Assembly: GCA_021828225.1 (NCBI GenBank)
Contig: JAKASH010000217.1
Location: 1-5,894, forward strand
Length of the DNA stretch: 5,894 bases
Direction: 5' to 3'
From: Acidobacteriota bacterium
GTDB taxonomy: Bacteria > Acidobacteriota > Terriglobia > UBA7540
Made by a program: the position numbers and the translations under genes. Below the pieces are notes generated by a model, which was not told the origin of the DNA, did not search any database, and saw only the letters and a program-made list of their open reading frames with translations. Positions 1 to 4,756 of this stretch are shown here, one piece after another (within the stretch, counting starts at the first letter, position 1; every line of letters begins with the position of its first letter).

Positions 1-1
1 C

Positions 2-460
2 ATGGGGCTTGATTACAAACCGCTCAAGGGGCGAGTGACAGGACGGAATCGAGGGCTGCGGTTTCTGGTGCAGTCTCTGACAGGGGTGGGTGAGATCGGA
101 GCTTACGTGCTGGGCGGCAATCCGGGGAGCGCTAGCGTATTTTCCGAAGACGCGCTACTGCGGGAACAACTCGCGGCGAACATGGCGATGGCTGGACAGG
201 AGCAGTTTAATGAGCTCGCTATGAGGCAGCATATTGTGGTGACTGTGCCTGGTAATACGCCTTTCTACCTGGTTCTTGAGAAAGGAACGACACCGGAAAG
301 TGCGCCGGCAAGTGTCCGTCGGGTCTCGAACCCATCGGGGCTTCCAAGTAAGCAGGAACTGATGGAGTTGATGGAACTGAAACGTGAGCTGGCGGCGGCA
401 TCACAACAGCAATCCGGAGAGAGCGCATCGAACCGGCCAACTTCCGCCCCAGAGCAGTGA
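2..460 (+). CDS. TrbI/VirB10-like T4SS channel protein, C-terminal part (5' end outside window)
   Basis: The reading frame is open to the left edge, so the ATG at 2 is probably internal and about 150 residues of the C-terminus are seen. VirB10/TrbI proteins span the envelope and contribute to the outer-membrane pore of the T4SS core complex. Supporting signs are a hydrophobic, Gly/Ala-rich stretch at residues 20-39 (FLVQSLTGVGEIGAYVLGG), where the family has its antenna helices, then a polar helix (about 50-75), then a closing beta-like block QHIVVTVPGNTPFYLVLEKG (76-95). That block resembles the usual end of VirB10 proteins, an 'I..V..G....V...K' strand pair. Beyond it the protein continues for about 55 residues, with a Glu/Leu/Met-rich helix (117-133) and a Gln/Ser/Pro tail, which is longer than in the classical proteins. 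Its position upstream of VirB2-B3-B4-like genes supports the call. The assignment rests on motif recall and context, not on an alignment. Confidence 0.7.
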   Translation: MGLDYKPLKGRVTGRNRGLRFLVQSLTGVGEIGAYVLGGNPGSASVFSEDALLREQLAANMAMAGQEQFNELAMRQHIVVTVPGNTPFYLVLEKGTTPESAPASVRRVSNPSGLPSKQELMELMELKRELAAASQQQSGESASNRPTSAPEQ

Positions 461-466
461 CTTCAA

Positions 467-496
467 ATCGCTGTTATCTCATCGCTGTGATCTCAT
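467..496 (+). repeat. 14-bp tandem direct repeat, about two copies
   Basis: ATCGCTGTTATCTC (467-480) is followed directly by ATCGCTGTGATCTC (481-494), 13 of 14 identical, and the period continues for two more bases (AT, 495-496). It lies in the 86-bp gap between the VirB10-like stop and the AAA+ start. It could be replication slippage or a tandem regulator site; the sequence does not decide which. Confidence 0.8.
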
Positions 497-515
497 GTGG
501 CACTGAGCGCTGGAA

Positions 516-533
516 TGGGCTAAAGTAGGCCCA
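516..533 (+). other. Small hairpin immediately upstream of the AAA+ gene's ribosome binding site
   Basis: TGGGC (516-520) can pair with GCCCA (529-533), leaving an 8-nt loop. The 3' arm overlaps the first base of the AAAGGAG motif at 533-539. The stem is short and has no following T run, so it is not an intrinsic terminator. It might affect access to the ribosome binding site. Confidence 0.35.
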
Positions 534-539
534 AAGGAG
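533..539 (+). promoter_or_regulatory. Shine-Dalgarno site that fixes the GTG start at 547
   Basis: AAAGGAG lies 7 nt before GTG 547. The same frame has a TAG stop at 526-528, so no earlier start is possible, and there is no better candidate before the first membrane helix. Confidence 0.85.
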
Positions 540-546
540 CAGGGCG

Positions 547-2682
547 GTGCCTCCGAGTGTTTACCGGCGCTTTAGTTCGGGTCATTGGTTTTTGTTGCGC
601 GCAGCACTGCGCGTCGACGGAAACATTGCCGGATTGCAAAAACTGTTCCGCCGGGGGCTCGGACAGACGAATGAAGATTTTAACCCAAAGTGCGTTTCCA
701 AACTGAAGGGCTATTCCTGGCTTGTCCCGAGTTTTGTCGCCTCGTTGCCAATCACTACCGCAATCTTTGTGCTCCCTCGAGATTGGTTCACAAAGATCAT
801 GGTCCTTTTCGTGTTACAGGCCTTCCTCTGGTGGCTACTCCTTGGACCTGTGAGAAGCTTTCAATGGGTCTTGAGAAGGTTTCTAGGGATGGTTGTGTAT
901 ACGGGTATGCTTGTAGACTTGGGACTGTTGGTTGCTATGTTCCGAGGCCATGGGCTTTGGGGTTGGTCTATTAACGGCACTACTGTTGGGGGATCAATCC
1001 TTGGTCTCACGGCTCTCTGGGGGATAGGTCTCTTATGGGCTCTTGTTCCGCATCCAAGGCGTGTCAGCGGAACTGTCGGCGCAACAAAGTCTGCGGCTGT
1101 GCGAGCTGGGACTGCAAAATCCGAACCTGCTTCCGAGTTGCGTGTGCCGAAGTTTCGTTTTGCTGATGTAGGCGGCATGGAGGAAGCCAAGCAACAGATT
1201 CGCGACCTAGTTGAAAACCGCCTCAATCCTCAGAAGTACGCGGCTTACGGCATCAACAGGAACGGCATCCTGCTTTACGGGCCGCGCGGCAGCGGAAAGA
1301 CCTTTCTCGCCGAAGCCACGGCGGGTGAGTTCGGACTGAATTTTCACTATATTTCGCCTACCAAATTCACCGCGATGGGGCTTGGCGAATCGGAAGCGGG
1401 CATCCGGCGAGCATTCGCGAGTGCCCTGACAAATCGCCCGGCACTGCTGTTCATTGACGAAATCGACGCATTGGGCTCGGCCCGCCAGAAGCTGGGAGGA
1501 GGTGGAGATCCGGGCGGCGGAGGAAGGTCGTACAACAACATGGTGATTGAGCTGATGCAATCGATTGACCAGGCGCGTCGAGAGGCAGGGGTGGTCTTAA
1601 TGGCCGCAACGAATGTCATTGAAGGGCTGGATGAGGCCCTGATCAGGGAAGGCAGATTTGATGTCAAGATCCGGGTTGACCTGCCGGATGAAGCAACACG
1701 CGAGAAGATTTTCGAGGCCCAGCTTTCGGCCAAGCCCCGGGAGAGGCTTGACTTAAGCGAATATGCGCGGCGGACGCCGGGCGCGAGCGCGGCGAAGATC
1801 CGCTCGCTCGTCGATCAGGCGGCAGTCTTTGCGGCGCGCGAGAGCAGGAAGATCGAGCCAAGGGACATCGAAAGGGCGCTCGGAGAATATGGCGGAAAAG
1901 ACAGGCCGCTATTCCGGTCCGTCGAGTGGCAAGATGTAGTTGTTGACGCGGGAGTCGAGCGGGAGCTGCGCAGTCTGATCAGACTTGTCAGCAACCCGTT
2001 TGCAGCCTCGCGGATGCGATTACACGCTCCCACGGGGTTGCTGTTAGAAGGCCCTCCCGGCAACGGCAGAACCATGATTGCGAGGTTGATTGCCACACAA
2101 TCGAAGCGGAGCTTTCTGCCCGTCACTTCCGCCGAGATTACGGACCCAAAGTCCGTGTCCCGGATTTTTGCGCGGGCGAAGGAGACGAGCCCGTCGCTGA
2201 TTTTTCTGGACGAAATGGACAGCCTGTTACCGGCGAATCCGGGTTATTTAAACCAGTACTACGTCCAGATCGTTGAGCAATTTCTGATTGAAATCAGCGC
2301 ATTAGAGCCGGAGCATAACGTTTTTCTGGTCGGAAGGACCAACCATCCAGAAAATATCGATCCGCGGGTGCTCCGCGGCGGACGCTTTTCGGAGAAGATC
2401 GAAATAGGGCCTCCGGGGCGAAAAGAGATCAACCGGCTGCTTGCGAAGTATCTCGAAGGCATAGAGTTGCAGCCGTCACTGGAGCTGGGTTCTCTCACCG
2501 ATTGGCTTACCGGAACGACCGCCGCCGATCTCCAGGCCACTGTGGCGACAGCCAAGCGGTACGCCTTTGAGCGGAGCAACGGCGACCGGCTTGCTCCGCT
2601 TTCGCAGCAAGATTTTGCGCGGGCGGTGGAGCGGGTGATGGGCCGGCCGCCCCTGCGGTCGGCCCGCTCGACGCAGGTTTAG
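547..2682 (+). CDS. Membrane-anchored tandem AAA+ ATPase (p97/FtsH-like modules, no protease domain)
   Basis: 711 residues from a GTG start. Four hydrophobic segments lie near residues 59-77, 83-100, 111-133 and 147-168, followed by a linker of about 35 residues and two AAA+ modules. Module D1 begins at FADVGG (205-210). It has Walker A GPRGSGKT (245-252), Walker B LLFIDEID (300-307), a Gly-rich loop (about 317-326), sensor-1 Asn356 in AATN, and arginine-finger candidates R367 and R370 in the REGRFD motif. Module D2 has GPPGNGRT (502-509), where the Walker A Lys is Arg508. Its Walker B is LIFLDEMD (551-558), Asn599 sits at sensor 1, and R610 and R613 lie in LRGGRF. D1 is therefore probably a working ATPase, while D2 is probably weak or structural. 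The helical lid after D1 (RRTPGASAAKIRSLVDQAA) resembles FtsH and p97. No HExxH metalloprotease motif follows, unlike FtsH, so a protein remodelling or extraction role is more likely than proteolysis. Its place inside a T4SS cluster suggests action on secretion or pilus subunits at the inner membrane; the substrate is unknown. Confidence 0.93.
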   Translation: MPPSVYRRFSSGHWFLLRAALRVDGNIAGLQKLFRRGLGQTNEDFNPKCVSKLKGYSWLVPSFVASLPITTAIFVLPRDWFTKIMVLFVLQAFLWWLLLGPVRSFQWVLRRFLGMVVYTGMLVDLGLLVAMFRGHGLWGWSINGTTVGGSILGLTALWGIGLLWALVPHPRRVSGTVGATKSAAVRAGTAKSEPASELRVPKFRFADVGGMEEAKQQIRDLVENRLNPQKYAAYGINRNGILLYGPRGSGKTFLAEATAGEFGLNFHYISPTKFTAMGLGESEAGIRRAFASALTNRPALLFIDEIDALGSARQKLGGGGDPGGGGRSYNNMVIELMQSIDQARREAGVVLMAATNVIEGLDEALIREGRFDVKIRVDLPDEATREKIFEAQLSAKPRERLDLSEYARRTPGASAAKIRSLVDQAAVFAARESRKIEPRDIERALGEYGGKDRPLFRSVEWQDVVVDAGVERELRSLIRLVSNPFAASRMRLHAPTGLLLEGPPGNGRTMIARLIATQSKRSFLPVTSAEITDPKSVSRIFARAKETSPSLIFLDEMDSLLPANPGYLNQYYVQIVEQFLIEISALEPEHNVFLVGRTNHPENIDPRVLRGGRFSEKIEIGPPGRKEINRLLAKYLEGIELQPSLELGSLTDWLTGTTAADLQATVATAKRYAFERSNGDRLAPLSQQDFARAVERVMGRPPLRSARSTQV

Positions 2683-2773
2683 GTCCTTCCCCCAATACAA
2701 GGCAGATGCAATGCACCCAGTTTGTCTTTCCCGTCGTGCCGGGTATCCGCAGCGATTCGATGTCCCGCTAAGG

Positions 2774-2841
2774 GTGAAAGAACCTTTGCGAGAAGCTTTT
2801 CACACCTGGTTGTTATTGGTGTGAATACCTGATTTTTGTTC
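2774..2841 (+). terminator. Possible terminator or attenuator-like structure with two exclusive hairpins
   Basis: TTCACACC (2799-2806) and GGTGTGAA (2818-2825) form a perfect 8-bp stem with an 11-nt loop. The 5' arm can instead pair upstream: GTGAAA (2774-2779) with TTTCAC (2798-2803). The two helices share bases and cannot coexist. A T-rich run (GATTTTTGTT, about 2831-2840) starts 6-7 nt after the second stem, further away than in a textbook intrinsic terminator, and the stem is not GC-rich. It lies about 115 bp after the AAA+ stop, a reasonable place for termination or read-through control. Confidence 0.4.
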
Positions 2842-2881
2842 CCTGGACCCCCTGCCCCCTCTTGATCGCCCAGTGCTCTTC

Positions 2882-2900
2882 GAACGGTACCTATCCGTTC
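2882..2900 (+). repeat. Perfect 6-bp inverted repeat with 7-nt spacer
   Basis: GAACGG (2882-2887) and CCGTTC (2895-2900) are exact reverse complements separated by TACCTAT. This could be an operator half-site pair or a small RNA hairpin. A pair of this length can also occur by chance. Confidence 0.4.
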
Positions 2901-3009
2901 CTTGAACCGCGCGCTTTAGCGCTGTCTTTGCCTGATCTGCCCCAGATTCACCTCCTTTGACTCCCGTCTCACCATCCGACCCTACCGACGTTTCCAGTGG
3001 GCACAAACT

Positions 3010-3038
3010 TTGACGGAATCGCAGAGTAGCCTTAAGTT
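3010..3038 (+). promoter_or_regulatory. Possible sigma70-type promoter for the pilin operon
   Basis: TTGACG (3010-3015, five of six to the -35 consensus), a 17-nt spacer, then TAAGTT (3033-3038, three of six to the -10 consensus). Transcription would start near 3045, giving a leader of about 55 nt to the ATG at 3100. The -35 and spacing are good and the -10 is weak. The organism's promoter consensus is unknown. Confidence 0.35.
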
Positions 3039-3099
3039 CGTCTCGATTCGGCCGCCAAGAAAAGGCTGATCAGGCGGCAGAACCGGAAAGGAGGCGGAA

Positions 3100-3471
3100 A
3101 TGCGCATCAGTTGCAGCCAGAGGTCGAAACGAGTTTTGGCGCTCCTTGGTGTGGCGCTGCTACTCACGGCAACGTGGGGTGCGGGCTGCGCCCTGGGACA
3201 AAACCTGGGCATGGCGCCCCAGACCGGTGTGGCCGTCCAGGGCGAAACCGGCGCCCAGCCCGAAGGAGCATTTCTAAACTTCATCAATTGGATCGCGAAC
3301 GTGATTGCCCCGGTGGGGGCCGGTGGAGCCGTAGTCGGGGCCATCGTCGCCTGGCTGACGGGACGGGGCTTCGGGCGGTGGATTTTTGCGGCTGGGGCGC
3401 TGCTCGGAGTGTCCGGCATCACCCGGTTGCTTGAATTCTGGGTCACATCAGGAACAGGAGGTGTCACTTAG
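3100..3471 (+). CDS. virB2: VirB2/TrbC-like T4SS pilin precursor
   Basis: 123 residues, started by ATG 3100 behind AAAGGAGG (3087-3094), 5 nt spacing. A basic N-terminus (residues 1-11, with Arg/Lys) and hydrophobic core (12-26) form a long signal peptide. Cleavage after Gly33 (ALG before QN) would leave a mature protein of about 90 residues, close to the size of mature VirB2/TrbC pilins. The mature part has a short Gly/Gln/Pro-rich stretch and then two membrane helices (about 61-86 and 94-115), joined by a short basic loop (GRGFGR) that would be cytoplasmic, as in VirB2. Key features are NWIANVIAP (63-71) in helix one and LLGVSGITRLLEFW (101-114) in helix two; both recur in the two downstream proteins. 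Such pilins assemble the conjugative pilus. First gene of the compact virB2-B3-B4-like operon. Cys30 sits near the cleavage region, but the preceding residues do not make a proper lipobox. Confidence 0.78.
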   Translation: MRISCSQRSKRVLALLGVALLLTATWGAGCALGQNLGMAPQTGVAVQGETGAQPEGAFLNFINWIANVIAPVGAGGAVVGAIVAWLTGRGFGRWIFAAGALLGVSGITRLLEFWVTSGTGGVT

Positions 3472-3481
3472 CAAAAATGCA

Positions 3482-3604
3482 ATGGAACAGGAACTCCCGT
3501 GTGTGATGTTGCGGGAACGAGGCCGTCGGGGCCGCGCGGGGACAAGGTTTGACAGGAACCGCGCGGCCGCGGGCCGAAATGAATTGACCGGAAGTAAAGC
3601 ATGA
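3482..3604 (+). CDS. Doubtful 40-residue Arg-rich ORF overlapping the next gene's start
   Basis: ATG 3482 opens a 40-codon frame whose TGA (3602-3604) overlaps the ATG at 3601 in an ATGA junction, the arrangement typical of translational coupling. Against it, there is no Shine-Dalgarno motif at the right distance (the AGGAGG before 3462 is about 20 nt away). The product is Arg/Gly-rich, as expected from reading GC-rich non-coding DNA, and half of it is encoded by an inverted repeat. If translated, its main effect may be to deliver ribosomes to the following gene, whose own ribosome binding site is weak. Confidence 0.2.
   Translation: MEQELPCVMLRERGRRGRAGTRFDRNRAAAGRNELTGSKA
3530..3568 (+). 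repeat. GC-rich 10-bp perfect inverted repeat downstream of the pilin gene
   Basis: GGCCGCGCGG (3530-3539) and CCGCGCGGCC (3559-3568) are exact reverse complements with a 19-nt loop. All ten pairs are G-C, so the RNA hairpin should be very stable. No T run follows, so it is not a classical terminator. It sits in the only large gap (129 bp) of the operon, directly after the pilin gene. That suits mRNA stabilisation or partial termination giving more pilin than downstream product. Confidence 0.7.
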
Positions 3605-4254
3605 CGACGCCCCATCTTCTAAACGACATCCTTTCGGCCCTGCTTGCGCTTTCAATTCCAGCGTCGCTATTGTCGCTGGTCCTGGCGGGAATCAGCCTGC
3701 GGCGGGAGGGCGGAGCCATGGGCGGAGGCTTTACGAAGTGGATCTTCTGGTCGGTGGTCTTTCTGACGCTTCAACCGCTTTTGAGCTGGTTCCCATCCCT
3801 CGGTGTCGGAACGCCGCTGCCGGGAGGTGGAATTTCAACACCGTGGCTGGCGAGTTTTTCATCTGATGTCAGCACCTTCATGAACAGTTTCGTGATGGGC
3901 AAACTCGTTACGGTGCTCGCCGCCTACATGGTCCTGCGGGCGATTATCGATGCTGCCCAGGGCCAAAGCCCGTTGCTTTCAATCCTGGCCGCGATGTTCC
4001 TGCTGGGGGCACAGGGCATCATGAGCCTGTTTGAGTCCTGGAACAGCGGAACCCGGTACGCCACAGTGGACGTACTGGCGGGAGCATGGACCTATCTTGC
4101 GGGCACGCTGATGCCGATAGCGGCCGGCCTCGCAATTATCTGGGGCATTTTCAATTTTGCCACGCACAAGCCGTGGCTGCGGATGGTGGGTGTGGCGCTT
4201 GCAATGCTTTGTGTTTCGGGCATCTGGAAGCTTGTCCTCGCCATGATGACCTAA
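3601..4254 (+). CDS. Six-helix membrane protein, probably three tandem VirB2-like hairpin modules
   Basis: 217 residues, very hydrophobic, no cleavable signal peptide. I do not recognise it as a named T4SS component. Six membrane segments fall into three pairs: residues about 9-33 with 45-64, 92-117 with 124-146, and 161-187 with 192-216. The second pair ends in LLGAQGIMSLFESWNSG (134-150), matching LLGVSGITRLLEFWVTSG of the upstream pilin at LLG..GI..L.E.W. The third pair has TLMPIAAG (169-176) and LCVSGIWKL (203-211), matching NVIMPVIAG and LLVSGLLRA of the next protein. The first pair is only weakly similar. Intra-pair loops of the first and third modules carry Lys/Arg (LRREGG, THKPWLR), consistent with the cytoplasmic loop of VirB2. 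The start at 3601 has only a weak GGAAG site (3590-3594). It is tightly followed by the 4265 gene. Likely an inner-membrane partner or concatenated relative of the pilin; alternatively an unrelated membrane protein such as a VirB6-type channel subunit. Confidence 0.6.
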   Translation: MTTPHLLNDILSALLALSIPASLLSLVLAGISLRREGGAMGGGFTKWIFWSVVFLTLQPLLSWFPSLGVGTPLPGGGISTPWLASFSSDVSTFMNSFVMGKLVTVLAAYMVLRAIIDAAQGQSPLLSILAAMFLLGAQGIMSLFESWNSGTRYATVDVLAGAWTYLAGTLMPIAAGLAIIWGIFNFATHKPWLRMVGVALAMLCVSGIWKLVLAMMT

Positions 4255-4258
4255 GGAG
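4252..4258 (+). promoter_or_regulatory. Shine-Dalgarno site overlapping the upstream stop codon
   Basis: TAAGGAG contains the TAA stop (4252-4254) of the preceding gene and lies 6 nt before GTG 4265. This arrangement strongly suggests translational coupling. It also fixes the GTG start, since the same frame has a TGA at 4247-4249 and the next ATG is at codon 19. Confidence 0.85.
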
Positions 4259-4264
4259 CGAACC

Positions 4265-4717
4265 GTGTCCGTCTATAACGGCCTATTGAACCTGACGAAC
4301 TGGACCGGGAACGTGATTATGCCCGTTATTGCGGGACTGTTCATTGTTGTGGCGATTGTGAACTTCTCGCGTGGCAAGGAGTTCTCCCACCAGATGTATG
4401 GGGCGCTCCTGTGCCTGCTGGTTTCGGGCCTGTTGCGGGCTATGGAGACCTTTGCCGGCCAGAGAGCCTGGAATGACCCGGATGTCTATGCCGTCGCAAT
4501 CCGGACGTTTGTGAATTGGACGGCAAACGTGCTGTTGCCGGTATATGCGGCAGTTCAGGTGGCCGCTGGCGCGCTTGACATGGCGGCGGATGTCCGTTTT
4601 CACTTCAGCGCCGGCTGGCTGCGGCACTTTGCGGCTGCCGGATTGTGCCTGCTGGTTTCGGGATTACTCCGCCTCGGCGAGTTCTTTGTGATCCATGGCA
4701 TGGGAGGCATGCCGTAG
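4265..4717 (+). CDS. Four-helix membrane protein made of two tandem VirB2/TrbC-like modules
   Basis: 150 residues from a GTG start, with no signal peptide. Two copies of a two-helix module are plain. Copy one spans about 8-63, with NWTGNVIMPV (12-21) and LCLLVSGLLRAMETF (49-63). Copy two spans about 80-142, with NWTANVLLPV (84-93) and LCLLVSGLLRLGEFF (127-141). The same two signatures appear once in the pilin encoded at 3100 (NWIANVIAPV; LLGVSGITRLLEFW). The two copies share a 19-bp identical DNA stretch, so the duplication is fairly young or kept alike by gene conversion. Between helices, copy one has a basic loop (SRGKEF) and copy two a longer one with Arg and His (105-121), as expected for cytoplasmic loops. 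A linker of about 16 residues (64-79) joins the copies. It may be a fused pilin dimer, a minor pilin or an inner-membrane platform for the pilus; no established name applies. Confidence 0.75.
   Translation: MSVYNGLLNLTNWTGNVIMPVIAGLFIVVAIVNFSRGKEFSHQMYGALLCLLVSGLLRAMETFAGQRAWNDPDVYAVAIRTFVNWTANVLLPVYAAVQVAAGALDMAADVRFHFSAGWLRHFAAAGLCLLVSGLLRLGEFFVIHGMGGMP
4410..4428 (+). repeat. 19-bp direct repeat, copy 1
   Basis: TGTGCCTGCTGGTTTCGGG is identical to 4644-4662. Both encode the CLLVSG signature in the second helix of each pilin-like module in the 4265 gene. Confidence 0.9.
4644..4662 (+). repeat. 19-bp direct repeat, copy 2
   Basis: Exact second copy of the stretch at 4410-4428, 234 bp downstream and in the same reading frame. 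The spacing equals the module period of 78 codons. Confidence 0.9.
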
Positions 4718-4756
4718 GGAGATTCGGAGCATGAGATTCGAGAGAGGAGGAAGGGC

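Larger units (their letters stand above)
2683..3099 (+). other. 417-bp non-coding gap between the AAA+ gene and the pilin operon
   Basis: No convincing gene lies on either strand. The short minus-strand frame at 2800-3006 encodes a low-complexity Gly/Ser/Lys/Arg-rich product without a good ribosome binding site. The region is pyrimidine-rich, unlike the flanking genes. It holds two overlapping hairpin options near 2774-2825, a 6-bp hairpin at 2882-2900 (GAACGG / CCGTTC), a short GCGCT / AGCGC stem near 2911-2922, a TCACCTCCTTT tract at 2948-2958, and a possible sigma70-type promoter at 3010-3038. It most likely carries the end of the upstream transcript and the leader of the pilin operon. Confidence 0.7.

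Noticed and set aside
547..2682. FtsH-type protease
   Set aside because: No HExxH zinc site or peptidase domain follows; the C-terminal half is a second AAA+ module.
2844..2866. C-rich tract, possible G-quadruplex on the minus strand
   Set aside because: Only three runs of three or more G are present (5, 5 and 3), so a standard three-tetrad quadruplex lacks a fourth run.
2951..2958. On the minus strand this reads AAAGGAGG, a strong Shine-Dalgarno motif, hinting at a leftward gene
   Set aside because: No ATG, GTG or TTG lies at a usable distance downstream on that strand, and the minus-strand frame covering 2800-3006 encodes a low-complexity product.
3180..3192. Cys30 of the pilin as a lipoprotein cleavage site
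   Set aside because: The residues before it (WGAG) lack the Leu/Val/Ile expected at position -3 of a lipobox; cleavage after Gly33 by signal peptidase I fits better.
2982..3467. 161-residue open frame on the minus strand opposite the pilin gene
   Set aside because: Ala/Pro/Thr-rich product typical of the antisense of a GC-rich gene; the + strand frame has a signal peptide, ribosome binding site and module homology.
3530..3568. Intrinsic terminator after the pilin gene
   Set aside because: The stem is strong, but no T run follows and the remaining operon genes are in tight, same-strand order.
3386..3604. 72-residue + strand frame overlapping the end of the pilin gene
   Set aside because: Its first third is a shifted reading of the pilin; only the part from 3482 is listed, at low confidence, because of the ATGA junction.
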